Part shown: piece by piece, positions 18,191-27,231 of the stretch
How positions within the stretch are numbered: the first letter of the stretch is position 1
Layout of the letters: every line of letters begins with the position of its first letter
From: Streptomyces sp. ISL-11
Lineage (GTDB): Bacteria > Actinomycetota > Actinomycetes > Streptomycetales > Streptomycetaceae
DNA length: 64,000 nucleotides
Direction: 5' to 3'
Assembly: GCF_018614525.1 (NCBI RefSeq)
Contig: NZ_JAGGOL010000016.1
Location: 62,001 to 126,000 of the forward strand
Position numbers and translations under genes: made by a program
The notes under the pieces: generated by a model
What the model saw: only the letters and a program-made list of their open reading frames with translations
What the model was told of the DNA's origin: nothing
The model's database searches: none

Positions 18191-19288
18191 TCAGCCCGTC
18201 GGGCCCCGGGGCGGGCTGACCGTGGTGCGGGGCTGACGACGCTGCGAGGAGGTCCGGACGATGAGTTCGGTCGGTATGACCTGCTCGACGGGGCGCCCGG
18301 TGTCGAGCCCCTCGATGGCGTCGATGAGGAGCTGGACGACCGCGGTGCCGATGCGCCGCGGTTTGAGGGAGAGGGTCGTGACGGGCGGCTCGGTGGTCGC
18401 GTAGACCGTGGACTCGCTGCAGCACACGAGCAGCAGGTCGTCCGGCACCCGCAGGCCGTAGCGGCGGGCCGCGGCGAGCAGATCCGTGCCGTTGGGGTCG
18501 AAGAGCCCGTACACGGCGTCGGGCCGGTCGGGCCGGGCGAGCAGCCGGTCGGCGGCCACGGCGCCCGCGCAGGGGTCGTGGGCCGGGTACTTCTCGTAGA
18601 CCGGTTCCTGCCCCACCCGCTCGCACCACCGCAGGTAGGCGTGGGTGGAGAGCCGGGTGTACGTGTCGGTGGTGTTGCCGGTGAGCAGGCCGATGCGTCG
18701 GGCGCCGGCCGCGGCGAGGTGGTCGAGGATGCCGAGCACGGCGGCCTCGTGGTCGTTGTCCACCCAGGCGGTCACCGGCAGGGTGCCGGCAGGGCGGCCG
18801 TCGGAGACGACCGGGATGCCCTGGCGGACCAGGTCGGAGACGACCGGGTCGTGATCGGAGGGGTCGACGACGACGGTGCCGTCGAGGGCGACGTTGGACC
18901 ACACGTCGTGACGTGAGGTGGCGGGCAGGATGACGAGGGCGTAGCCCCGGGCCAGCGCGGCCGACGTGGCGGCCCTGGCCATCTCGGCGAAGTAGGCGAA
19001 TTCGGTGAAGGTGAAAGGTTCATCCCCGTACGTGGTCACGGTCAGGCCGATGAGGCCGGACTTGCCCGTGCGGAGCGTGCGGGCCGCGGCCGACGGGCGG
19101 TAACCCAGTCGGTCGGCGACCTCGCGGACATGGCGGCGGGTCGCGTCCGGTAGCCGGCCCTTGCCGTTGAGCGCGTCGGAGACGGTCGTGATCGAAACCC
19201 CGGCGGCGGCGGCCACGTCCCGGATGCCCGCCCGTCCCAGCCGGCGGCCGGTCGACCGGCTCACCTGGTGCTTCCCTGCTGCTGTCAT
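18191..19288 (-). CDS. LacI-family transcriptional regulator
   Basis: 365-aa LacI/GalR regulator. Residues about 20-75 form the DNA-binding domain (GIRDVAAAAGVSITTVSDAL, then hinge LGYRPSAAARTLRTGK); the rest is a periplasmic-binding-protein-like sensor with VVDPSDHDPVVSDLV and WVDNDHEAAVLG. It normally binds a sugar or purine ligand, but no sugar transporter or glycosidase lies nearby, so the effector is unknown. ATG 19288 (MTAAGK) begins the conserved protein; the longer frame to 19387 adds a non-conserved Cys-rich stretch. It is divergent from hisC across 377 nt. Confidence 0.87.
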   Translation of the reverse strand: MTAAGKHQVSRSTGRRLGRAGIRDVAAAAGVSITTVSDALNGKGRLPDATRRHVREVADRLGYRPSAAARTLRTGKSGLIGLTVTTYGDEPFTFTEFAYFAEMARAATSAALARGYALVILPATSRHDVWSNVALDGTVVVDPSDHDPVVSDLVRQGIPVVSDGRPAGTLPVTAWVDNDHEAAVLGILDHLAAAGARRIGLLTGNTTDTYTRLSTHAYLRWCERVGQEPVYEKYPAHDPCAGAVAADRLLARPDRPDAVYGLFDPNGTDLLAAARRYGLRVPDDLLLVCCSESTVYATTEPPVTTLSLKPRRIGTAVVQLLIDAIEGLDTGRPVEQVIPTELIVRTSSQRRQPRTTVSPPRGPTG

Positions 19289-19665
19289 GGCGAGCCGATA
19301 GTAGGGCTCGGGTGGTCCGATGGCGGGGGGCCACATTTGGCTGTTGACAGGCACGTTTCTGCATGCGCAATTCCACCCAATGACCATGGAATCAAAGCGA
19401 CTTGCTGGGGTTGACGGTTAAGTGTGGGTCTCTGGCATATCCACCCGTCGTGAATGGTCCAGGTCTCGAACAGGTCTCAACTCACCTTCATGGGGGATGC
19501 GCGCCACGGCGCCCGCCACCGGCGCGCGCCATCCGAAAGAGCGCTCCCCCCGCTCTGGACGCCGCCCGGGGCAATCCTCTTAAGGTGTGCAGTATTCATG
19601 TCCGCTATTTCGTTGCGGTGTGTCCGTGCGGTCCTGAGCGCACGGGATGTCGAGGAGGACCTGCG
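19289..19665. other. Divergent intergenic region between lacI-type gene and hisC
   Basis: No gene is visible in these 377 bases. A TTGACA at 19344-19349 could be a -35 element for the + strand, but no good -10 lies 17 bp downstream. CAGGTCTC occurs twice in direct repeat (19469-19488 region). The hisC ribosome site AGGAGG lies at 19653-19658. No clear LacI-type palindrome was found. Confidence 0.45.
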
Positions 19666-20745
19666 GTGACCGAGAAGACCCCGAAGCTGCGCCCCGCCCT
19701 GGAAGGCGTGCCGTCCTACAAGCCGGGCAAGCCGGCCGCCGCCGGGAGCCCCGTGGCGTACAAGCTGTCCTCCAACGAGAACCCCTATCCGCCGCTGCCG
19801 GGCGTGTTGGAGAAGGCGGTCACGGCGGCCGGCTCCATCAACCGTTACCCGGACATGGCGTGCACCGGCCTGATGACGGAGCTGGCGGAGCGTTTCTCCG
19901 TGCCCGTCTCGCACCTCGCCACCGGCACCGGCTCGGTGGGCGTGGCGCAGCAGTTGGTCCAGGCCACCTCGGGCCCCGGCGACGAGGTGATCTACGCCTG
20001 GCGCTCCTTCGAGGCGTACCCGATCATCACCCAGGTCTCCGGCGCGACGCCGGTGCAGGTCCCGCTGACGGCGGACGAGGTCCACGACCTGGACGCGATG
20101 CTGGCGGCGATCACCGAGCGGACCCGGCTGATCTTCGTCTGCAACCCCAACAACCCCACGGGCACCGTGGTGCGCCGGGCGGAGCTGGAGTCCTTCCTGG
20201 ACCGGGTGCCCTCCGACGTGCTGGTGGTGCTCGATGAGGCGTACATCGAGTTCGTCCGGGACGCCGAGGTGCCCGACGGGCTGGACCTCTACCGCGACCG
20301 GCCGAACGTCTGTGTGCTGCGCACCTTCTCCAAGGCGTACGGGCTGGCCGGGCTGCGCGTCGGCTTCGCCGTGGCCCATGAGCCGGTCGCGGCGGCGCTG
20401 CGCAAGACCGCCGTGCCCTTCGGTGTCAGCCACATCGCCCAGGAGGCGGCGGTGGCCTCGCTGCGCAGCGAGGACGCGCTGCGGGAGCGGGTGGCGGCGC
20501 TGGTGGAGGAGCGGGCGCGAGTGGTCGAGGCGCTGACCGGCCAGGGCTGGACGGTGCCGGAGACGCAGGCCAACTTCGTCTGGCTGCGGCTGGGGGAGCG
20601 GACGGCCGACTTCGCGGCGGCGTGCGAGCGCGCGGGCGTGGTCGTACGGCCGTTCCCGGGCGAGGGCATCCGCGCCACGATCGGCGAGACGGCGGGCAAC
20701 GACCTCTTCCTGCAGGTGGCGGAGGCGTTCCGCAAGGAGATGTGA
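19666..20745 (+). CDS. hisC: Histidinol-phosphate / aromatic aminotransferase (HisC-like)
   Basis: 359-aa class-I/II PLP aminotransferase. Features: [13 protein letters not shown] near residue 35, [11 protein letters not shown] (substrate/PLP loop), VLDEAYIEF, and [16 protein letters not shown] with the Schiff-base lysine. Family knowledge suggests histidinol-phosphate aminotransferase; since the gene is not in a his operon, a role in Phe/Tyr transamination is also possible (pheA lies 30 kb away). GTG 19666 is preceded by AGGAGG at a 7-nt spacing, which decides the start. A strong hairpin follows at 20771-20803. Confidence 0.88.
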   Translation: MTEKTPKLRPALEGVPSYKPGKPAAAGSPVAYKLSSNENPYPPLPGVLEKAVTAAGSINRYPDMACTGLMTELAERFSVPVSHLATGTGSVGVAQQLVQATSGPGDEVIYAWRSFEAYPIITQVSGATPVQVPLTADEVHDLDAMLAAITERTRLIFVCNPNNPTGTVVRRAELESFLDRVPSDVLVVLDEAYIEFVRDAEVPDGLDLYRDRPNVCVLRTFSKAYGLAGLRVGFAVAHEPVAAALRKTAVPFGVSHIAQEAAVASLRSEDALRERVAALVEERARVVEALTGQGWTVPETQANFVWLRLGERTADFAAACERAGVVVRPFPGEGIRATIGETAGNDLFLQVAEAFRKEM

Positions 20746-20770
20746 CGCTTCGGGCCCCATCGCGCCCAGG

Positions 20771-20803
20771 ACGCCGTGCACCCCCGCCGGGGGCGCACGG
20801 CGT
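20771..20803 (+). terminator. Terminator after hisC
   Basis: A 14-bp stem interrupted by one mismatch (ACGCCGTGC then CCCCC pairing with GGGGG then GCACGGCGT) with a 3-nt loop lies 25 nt after the hisC stop. It isolates hisC from the Rex-regulated cyd promoter. Confidence 0.8.
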
Positions 20804-20905
20804 TCGTGCGTCCGCGGCCCCACGTCTACGTCCCGGGGCGGCTCGCGGCCGATCCGCTAGGGCCGAAGGGGGTACCCCCGTGGACTTGTCCGAAAGGGTG
20901 TGCGC

Positions 20906-20911
20906 CATAAT
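20906..20911 (+). promoter_or_regulatory. Probable -10 element of the cydA promoter
   Basis: CATAAT (one mismatch to TATAAT) lies 4 nt before the first half-site of the Rex region. A GACTTG at 20883-20888 sits 17 bp upstream as a possible -35. Transcription would start near 20917-20920, inside the operator. Confidence 0.5.
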
Positions 20912-20921
20912 GGCTTGTGAA

Positions 20922-20937
20922 TGTGAACGCGTTCACA
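20922..20937. promoter_or_regulatory. Rex operator (ROP) upstream of cydA
   Basis: TGTGAACGCGTTCACA is a perfect 16-bp palindrome matching the Rex site known for actinobacterial cyd operons. An extra half-site TTGTGAA (20915-20921) directly abuts it. It overlaps the predicted transcription start, so NADH-free Rex should repress and a high NADH/NAD ratio (oxygen limitation) should derepress the operon. Confidence 0.9.
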
Positions 20938-20947
20938 AGCGCTCCTT

Positions 20948-20972
20948 TATGCCCCGCTTTACCTGGGGCATA
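20948..20972 (+). promoter_or_regulatory. Leader hairpin in the cydA 5' UTR
   Basis: TATGCCCC (20948-20955) and GGGGCATA (20965-20972) form a perfect 8-bp stem with a 9-nt loop between the Rex operator and cydA. It lies about 60 nt before the GTG start. Function is not known; an mRNA-stabilising or attenuating structure is possible. Confidence 0.45.
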
Positions 20973-21031
20973 CACGGGCAAAGCTCCGGTGGCCTGTGCC
21001 GCCGGTGACGCGAGAGGCAAGGAGAGACCGA

Positions 21032-22609
21032 GTGAATCTGGCTTTGGCTCCGGAGACGCTGGCCCGCTGGCAGTTCGGCATCACCACCGTCTACCACTTT
21101 CTCTTCGTCCCCCTCACGATCAGCCTCGCGGCGATCACGGCCGGCCTGGAGACCGCCTGGGTCCGCACCGGCAAGGACAAGTACTTCCACGCGACCAAGT
21201 TCTGGGGAAAGCTCTTCCTCATCAACATCGCGATGGGCGTGGTCACCGGCATCGTGCAGGAGTTCCAGTTCGGTATGAACTGGTCGGACTACTCCCGGTT
21301 CGTCGGTGACGTGTTCGGGGCCCCGCTCGCGATGGAGGCCCTGCTGGCCTTCTTCTTCGAGTCGACCTTCATCGGCCTGTGGATCTTCGGCTGGGACAAG
21401 CTCCCCAAGAAGATCCACTGCGCGTGCATCTGGATCGTCTCCGTGGGCACCGTGCTCTCCTCGTACTTCATCCTGGCCGCGAACTCCTGGATGCAGCACC
21501 CGGTCGGCTACGCCATCGACCAGGCGACCGGCAAGGCCCGGCTCACCGACATCTGGGCCGTCATGACCCAGAACACCACGCTCGTCGTCGTCTTCCACAC
21601 CCTCACCGCGGCCTTCCTCACCGGTGGCGCGTTCATCGTGGGCATCGCCTCCTTCCACCTCTGGCGCGCCAAGCGCAAGCAACTGCGCGGCGAGGAGCTG
21701 GACGAGAAGCGGCGCACGCAGATCGGCGCGATGCGCACCTCGCTCCGCGTCGGCCTGGTCGTCGCCGTCGTCGCCGGCCTGGGCACCGCCATCAGCGGCG
21801 ACAGCCTCGGCAAGGTGATGTTCGAGCAGCAGCCCATGAAGATGGCCGCCGCTGAGGCGCTCTGGGAGACCAAGGCGCCGGCGCCCTTCTCGGTCTTCGC
21901 CGTCGGCGACGTCTCCAAGGGCCACAACAGCGTGGAGATAGAGGTCCCCGGCGTCCTTTCCTTCCTCGCCCACAGCAACTTCACCGAGGCCGTCCCCGGC
22001 ATCAACGACGTCGCGGCGCGCGAGGCCGCGCAGTACGGCGGCGAGCCGGAGGACTACATCCCCAGCATCTTCATGACCTTCTGGGGCTTCCGGCTCATGA
22101 TCGGCTTCGGGATGACGTCCTTCGTCGCCGCGCTCATCGGGCTGTGGACCACCCGCAAGAAGTTCTGGCTCGCCCCGGCCTTCCGCACCGGTGATCACGA
22201 GGTGCCGCGGCTGATGCTGACGCGCACCCGCGAGATGAGCCCCTTCTTCACCGCCTGGTCCTGGCGGATCGGCGTCCTCACCATGGGCTTCCCGCTGATA
22301 GCCAACTCCTTCGGCTGGATCTTCACCGAGATGGGCCGCCAGCCCTGGGCCGTCTACGGGCTGATGAAGACCGGCAGCGCGGTGTCGCCCGGCGTCGGCC
22401 AGGCCGAGGTCCTCACCTCCATGGGCGTCTTCACCCTCCTCTACGGGGTGCTCGCCGTGGTCGAGGTCAAGCTGCTGGTGAAGTACGCCAAGGCCGGGCC
22501 GGACACCGACGAGAAGCCGCCCGCGAAGGACCCGAGGCTGCGGCTGCCCAAGGGCGGTGCCGGTGAGCACCCCGAGGACGCCGACAAGCCGCTGACCTTC
22601 GCGTACTGA
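21032..22609 (+). CDS. cydA: Cytochrome bd oxidase subunit I (CydA)
   Basis: 525-aa integral membrane subunit of the bd-type quinol oxidase, carrying haems b558, b595 and d and reducing O2 with low proton yield but high affinity. Visible features: the haem-ligand His in TTVYHFLFVPLTISLA near residue 20, SWMQHPVGY, and MGRQPWAVYG (GRQPW motif). About nine membrane helices. GTG 21032 is chosen because AAGGAGA lies just upstream and the protein begins at the usual VNLALAPETLARWQFG. It is first in cydA-cydB-cydCD and sits behind a Rex operator. Confidence 0.96.
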   Translation: MNLALAPETLARWQFGITTVYHFLFVPLTISLAAITAGLETAWVRTGKDKYFHATKFWGKLFLINIAMGVVTGIVQEFQFGMNWSDYSRFVGDVFGAPLAMEALLAFFFESTFIGLWIFGWDKLPKKIHCACIWIVSVGTVLSSYFILAANSWMQHPVGYAIDQATGKARLTDIWAVMTQNTTLVVVFHTLTAAFLTGGAFIVGIASFHLWRAKRKQLRGEELDEKRRTQIGAMRTSLRVGLVVAVVAGLGTAISGDSLGKVMFEQQPMKMAAAEALWETKAPAPFSVFAVGDVSKGHNSVEIEVPGVLSFLAHSNFTEAVPGINDVAAREAAQYGGEPEDYIPSIFMTFWGFRLMIGFGMTSFVAALIGLWTTRKKFWLAPAFRTGDHEVPRLMLTRTREMSPFFTAWSWRIGVLTMGFPLIANSFGWIFTEMGRQPWAVYGLMKTGSAVSPGVGQAEVLTSMGVFTLLYGVLAVVEVKLLVKYAKAGPDTDEKPPAKDPRLRLPKGGAGEHPEDADKPLTFAY

Positions 22610-22632
22610 CGCGGCGGAACGGAGAGACGACC

Positions 22633-23640
22633 ATGGCCCTGCACGACTTCTGGTTCCTGCTGATCGCCGTCCTGTGGACCGGCTACTTCTTCCTGGAGGG
22701 CTTCGACTTCGGCATCGGCGTCCTGACCAAGGTCCTCGCCAAGGACCGCACCGAACGGCGCGTGCTGATCAACACGATCGGCCCCGTCTGGGACGGCAAC
22801 GAGGTCTGGCTGATCACCGCCGCCGGAGCGACCTTCGCCGCCTTCCCCGACTGGTACGCGACCCTCTTCAGCGGCTTCTACCTGCCCTTCCTCGCCATCC
22901 TGGTCTGCCTGATCGTGCGCGGCGTCGCCTTCGAGTACCGCCACAAGCGCGCGGGGGAGCGCTGGCAGCGCAACTGGGAGCACGCCATCTTCTGGTGCTC
23001 CCTGCTGCCCGCCGTCCTCTGGGGCGTCGCCTTCGCCAACATCGTGCGGGGCGTGCCGATCGGCCCGGACAAGAACTTCAGCGGCGACGTCCTGGACCTC
23101 TTCAGCCCCTACGCCCTCCTCGGCGGCCTCCTCACGCTCGTCCTCTTCACCTTCCACGGGGCGGTCTTCGCCGCCCTGAAGACGGCCGGTGACATCCGCC
23201 ACCGGGCGCGGTCGTACGCCACCGTCCTCGGCATGACCTCGGGCGTCCTCGCTGCGGCCTTCCTCGGCTGGACCCAGGCCGAGTCGGGCAACGGACGCAG
23301 CCTGGTCGCGCTGATCGTCGCGGTCGCCGCGCTTGCGGCGGCGCTGGTCATGAACCACTACGGGCGCGAGGGCTGGACCTTCGGCCTGTCCGGGGTGACC
23401 ATCGTGGCCGCCTTCGCGCTGCTGTTCCTCGCGCTGTTCCCGGACGTCATGCCCTCCTCGGTGAACCCGGCGTGGAGCCTGACCGTCGCCGAATCGGCCT
23501 CCAGCCCCTACACGTTGAAGATCATGACGTGGGTCGCGGTCCCGATGACGCCCCTGATCGTCGCCTACCAGGCGTGGACCTACTGGGTGTTCCGCAAGCG
23601 GATCGGCACCCACCACATCCCGGCACCCGCCGGCCACTGA
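22633..23640 (+). CDS. cydB: Cytochrome bd oxidase subunit II (CydB)
   Basis: 335-aa membrane subunit that pairs with CydA. Conserved signatures are WTGYFFLEGFDFGIGVL near residue 15, WDGNEVWLITAAGATFAAFP around 55 and the repeated membrane helices to the C-terminal HHIPAPAGH. About eight or nine helices are seen. It starts 23 nt after cydA with a GGAGAG ribosome site, and cydCD begins 14 nt after its stop, so the three genes form one operon. Confidence 0.96.
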   Translation: MALHDFWFLLIAVLWTGYFFLEGFDFGIGVLTKVLAKDRTERRVLINTIGPVWDGNEVWLITAAGATFAAFPDWYATLFSGFYLPFLAILVCLIVRGVAFEYRHKRAGERWQRNWEHAIFWCSLLPAVLWGVAFANIVRGVPIGPDKNFSGDVLDLFSPYALLGGLLTLVLFTFHGAVFAALKTAGDIRHRARSYATVLGMTSGVLAAAFLGWTQAESGNGRSLVALIVAVAALAAALVMNHYGREGWTFGLSGVTIVAAFALLFLALFPDVMPSSVNPAWSLTVAESASSPYTLKIMTWVAVPMTPLIVAYQAWTYWVFRKRIGTHHIPAPAGH

Positions 23641-23654
23641 GGACGGAAGCGCGC

Positions 23655-26600
23655 ATGAAGCCCGTCGACCCCCGCCTGCTCCGGTACGCCTCCGCGACAC
23701 GCTTCTTCCTGGTCGCCTCCGTCGTGCTCGGGCTGGCGGGGGCCGGCCTGGTCATCGCCCAGGCGATGCTGATCGCCGAGGTGGTGACCGGCGCCTTCCA
23801 GCACGGCCGCACCGCCGGTGACCTCGGCCCGCAGCTGGCGCTGCTGGCCGCCGTCGCCGCCGGCCGGGCGGCGGTCTCCTGGCTCACCGAACTCGCCGCC
23901 CACCGCGCGAGCGCGGCCGTGAAGTCCGAACTGCGCGACCGGCTGCTGACGCGCGCCACCCTGCTCGGCCCCGCCTGGCTCGACTCCCGCCGGACCGGCG
24001 AGCTCACCACCCTCGCCACGCGCGGAATCGACGCGCTGGACGACTACTTCGCCCGCTACCTGCCCCAGCTGGGCCTCGCGGTCGTGGTGCCCGTGGCCGT
24101 CCTGGCCCGTATCCTCACCGCGGACTGGATCTCCGCGCTCGTCATCGTCCTCACGCTGCCGCTCATCCCCCTCTTCATGGTCCTCATCGGCTGGGCCACC
24201 CAGTCCCGGATGGACCAGCAGTGGCGGCTGCTGTCCCGGCTCTCTGGGCACTTCCTCGACGTCGTCGCCGGGCTGCCCACGCTCAAGGTCTTCGGACGCG
24301 CCAAGGCACAGGCCGAGTCGATCCGCGCGATCACCGCCGACTACCGGCGGGCCACGCTGCGGACCCTGCGCCTGGCCTTCCTCTCCTCCTTCGCGCTGGA
24401 ACTGCTGGCCACGCTCTCGGTGGCCCTGGTCGCCGTCGGCATCGGCATGCGGCTCGTCCACGGCGAACTCGACCTCCGCACGGGCCTGATGGTGCTGGTC
24501 CTCGCGCCAGAGGCGTATCTGCCGCTGCGGCAGGTCGGCGCGCAGTACCACGCGGCGGCCGAAGGGCTGGCGGCCGCCGACGAGGTCTTCACGGTCCTGG
24601 AGACGGAGCCCGCGCCCGCCGGGGCGCGGCCCGCGCCCGACGCCCGGAGCGCGGCCCTGACCGTCGACCGGCTGGTGGTGCGGCACGCGGGCCGGGCCGA
24701 ACCCTCCCTTCCGCAGACCTCGTTCGAGGTGCGGCCCGGGGAGACGGTCGCGCTCGTGGGGCCCAGCGGCGCCGGCAAGTCGACGCTTCTGGATGTGCTG
24801 CTCGGCTTCGCGCGCCCCGCGGGCGGGCGGGTGTTCGTAGGCGGTACGGATCTGTCATCGCTCTCCCCCGAAAGCTGGCGGGACCAGGTGGCCTGGGTCC
24901 CGCAACGACCCCGTCTGCTCGCCGGGACGGTCGCCGAGAACGTACGACTGGCCCGGCCGGACGCCACGGACGCGCAGGTGCGGGAAGCACTGCGGGCGGC
25001 CGGTGCGCTCGACTTCGTCTCCATGCTGCACCACGGCACTGACACCCGCCTCGGCGAGGACGGCGCCGGGCTCTCCGCCGGCCAGCGCCAACGCCTCGCA
25101 CTGGCCCGCGCGTTCCTGGCCGACCGGCCCGTGCTGCTCCTGGACGAGCCGACCGCGAACCTCGACGGCGAGACCGAGGCGGCGGTGGTGGAGGCGGTGC
25201 GGCGACTCGCCGAGGGCCGCACCGTACTGCTCGTCGTACACCGGCCCGCGCTGCTGGCGGTAGCGGACCGGGTGGTGCGGTTGCCGGGGGCGGCGGGGGG
25301 TGGGGGTGGCGCGGTCGCTTCGCCGGCGCCGGTCGCTGCCGTGGCGTCGGACGCTTCCGGTTTCGCTCCGGCTGGCTCCGCCGCGCTCGGTGCTCCGGAG
25401 GAGTCCGACGCGCCCGCAGCGCTCGACACCGCCCCTGACGCGGCACGGCGAAAGCCGCCGCGCTCCAGCGCGTTGGCCCGCGTGCGCGCCGAAGGGCGCC
25501 CCTGGCGCTTCGCGCTCGCGCTGTTGCTCGGGAGCCTGGCGCTCGGCAGTGCCGTAGGGCTGCTCGCCGTCTCCGGCTGGCTCATCTCGCGCGCGTCGCA
25601 GCAGCCTCCGGTGCTCTATCTGATGGTCGCCGTCACCGCGACCCGCGCGTTCGGCATCGGGCGCGCCGTCTTCCGCTACGCCGAGCGCCTCGTCTCCCAC
25701 GACGCGGCGCTGCGCACCCTGGCCGGTCTGCGGGTGGCGGTCTACCGGCGGCTGGAACGGCTGGCACCGGCCGGTCTGCGGGACACCCGCCGGGGCGACC
25801 TGCTCTCCCGGCTCGTCGCGGACGTGGACGCCCTGCAGGACTACTTCCTGCGCTGGCTGCTGCCGGTCGGCTCGGCCGTCGTCGTGGGCGCCGCCTCGGT
25901 CGGTTTCACGGCGTGGCTGCTGCCCGAGGCGGGTCTGGTGACGGCTCTGGGGCTGCTGGTCGCCGGAGTGGCCGTGCCCGCGCTCTCCGGCGCGGTCGCC
26001 CGGCGGGCGGAACGGCGGTTGGCGCCGGCGCGCGGAGAGGTGTCGGCGCAGGTGGTCGATCTGCTGGGCGGCACCGCGGAGCTGACCGTGGCGGGCGCCC
26101 TGCCGTCCCGGCTGCAGCGCGTGCGCCGCGCCGACGGCGCGCTCACCGGCATCGCGCGCCGGGGCTCGGCCGCCACCGCGCTCGGCTCGGGCCTGAGTGC
26201 CCTCGCCTGTGGTCTGACCGTGGCGGCCGCCGCCTGGGCCGGGGTGGCCGCCGTGCGCGACGGCCGCCTCGACGGGCTGTGGCTCGCGGTCGTCGTGCTG
26301 ACGCCGCTGGCCGCCTTCGAGGCCGTGGCCGGGCTGCCCCTCGCGGTGCAGTACCGGCAGCGCGTACGCCGCTCCGCGGAGCGGGTGTACGAGGTGCTGG
26401 ACGCGCCCGTACCCGTGACCGAGGGCACGGCGGCCGCGCCCGCGTCACCGTTCCCGGTGCGCCTGGACGGCGTGACGGCGCGCTACCCGGGCCGGCGCGA
26501 AGCGGCCCTGGAGGACTTCACCCTGGAGCTGGCCGCCGGCCGCCGGGTGGCGGTGGTGGGGCAGTCCGGGGCCGGCAAGACGACGCTGGCGCAGGTGCTG

Positions 26601-27221
26601 CTGCGCTTCCTGGACGCCGCGTCCGGTACGTACACGCTCGCGGGCGAGGACACCGCCTCCATGGCGGGCGACGCGGTGCGGCGGCTGGTGGGGCTGTGCG
26701 CGCAGGACGCGCACCTCTTCGACAGCTCCGTGCGCGAGAACCTCAGGCTCGCCCGCCCGGGCGCGAGCGACGCCGAACTGCGGGCCGCACTGCGCTCCGC
26801 GCGCCTGCTGGAGTGGGTGGAAGGGCTGCCGGACGGGCTCGGGACGCTCGTGGGCGAGCACGGGGCGCGGATGTCCGGCGGACAGCGGCAGCGGCTCGCG
26901 CTCGCCCGCGCGCTGCTCGCCGACTTCCCCGTCCTGGTGCTGGACGAGCCCGCCGAGCACCTCGACCTGCCGACCGCCGACGCGCTGACCGCCGATCTGC
27001 TGGCGGCCACCGAGGGCCGCACGACCGTACTGATCACCCACCGCCTGGCCGGGCTGGAGGCGGTGGACGAGGTGATCGTGCTGGAGCGGGGGCGGGCGGT
27101 CCAGCGGGGCGCGTACGGCGCGCTGGCGGCGGCCGAGGGACCGTTCCGGCGGATGCTGGAGCGCGAAGAGGCGGCAGGAACCACGGACAGCCGTCTTTCC
27201 CTGACAAATGGTGCTTATTAG
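23655..27221 (+). CDS. cydCD: CydCD, fused thiol-reductant ABC exporter
   Basis: 1188-aa fusion of CydD and CydC, the heterodimeric ABC exporter needed for cytochrome bd assembly. Each half has about six membrane helices and an ATPase domain: first Walker A GPSGAGKST near 370, signature LSAGQRQRLALARA, Walker B VLLLDEPTANLD; second GQSGAGKTT near 970, MSGGQRQRLALARA, VLVLDEPAEHLD. The two halves are joined by an Ala/Gly/Pro linker (about 550-610). Fusion is usual in Streptomyces. ATG 23655 lies 14 nt after cydB. Confidence 0.95.
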   Translation: MKPVDPRLLRYASATRFFLVASVVLGLAGAGLVIAQAMLIAEVVTGAFQHGRTAGDLGPQLALLAAVAAGRAAVSWLTELAAHRASAAVKSELRDRLLTRATLLGPAWLDSRRTGELTTLATRGIDALDDYFARYLPQLGLAVVVPVAVLARILTADWISALVIVLTLPLIPLFMVLIGWATQSRMDQQWRLLSRLSGHFLDVVAGLPTLKVFGRAKAQAESIRAITADYRRATLRTLRLAFLSSFALELLATLSVALVAVGIGMRLVHGELDLRTGLMVLVLAPEAYLPLRQVGAQYHAAAEGLAAADEVFTVLETEPAPAGARPAPDARSAALTVDRLVVRHAGRAEPSLPQTSFEVRPGETVALVGPSGAGKSTLLDVLLGFARPAGGRVFVGGTDLSSLSPESWRDQVAWVPQRPRLLAGTVAENVRLARPDATDAQVREALRAAGALDFVSMLHHGTDTRLGEDGAGLSAGQRQRLALARAFLADRPVLLLDEPTANLDGETEAAVVEAVRRLAEGRTVLLVVHRPALLAVADRVVRLPGAAGGGGGAVASPAPVAAVASDASGFAPAGSAALGAPEESDAPAALDTAPDAARRKPPRSSALARVRAEGRPWRFALALLLGSLALGSAVGLLAVSGWLISRASQQPPVLYLMVAVTATRAFGIGRAVFRYAERLVSHDAALRTLAGLRVAVYRRLERLAPAGLRDTRRGDLLSRLVADVDALQDYFLRWLLPVGSAVVVGAASVGFTAWLLPEAGLVTALGLLVAGVAVPALSGAVARRAERRLAPARGEVSAQVVDLLGGTAELTVAGALPSRLQRVRRADGALTGIARRGSAATALGSGLSALACGLTVAAAAWAGVAAVRDGRLDGLWLAVVVLTPLAAFEAVAGLPLAVQYRQRVRRSAERVYEVLDAPVPVTEGTAAAPASPFPVRLDGVTARYPGRREAALEDFTLELAAGRRVAVVGQSGAGKTTLAQVLLRFLDAASGTYTLAGEDTASMAGDAVRRLVGLCAQDAHLFDSSVRENLRLARPGASDAELRAALRSARLLEWVEGLPDGLGTLVGEHGARMSGGQRQRLALARALLADFPVLVLDEPAEHLDLPTADALTADLLAATEGRTTVLITHRLAGLEAVDEVIVLERGRAVQRGAYGALAAAEGPFRRMLEREEAAGTTDSRLSLTNGAY

Positions 27222-27231
27222 TCTCGGAGGT

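Noticed and set aside
19344..19372. Promoter with TTGACA for hisC
   Set aside because: No acceptable -10 hexamer at 16-19 bp spacing; left as a note only.
20933..22570. Minus-strand open frame opposite cydA
   Set aside because: Low-complexity Gly/Asp/Glu shadow that also covers the Rex operator; CydA is unambiguous.
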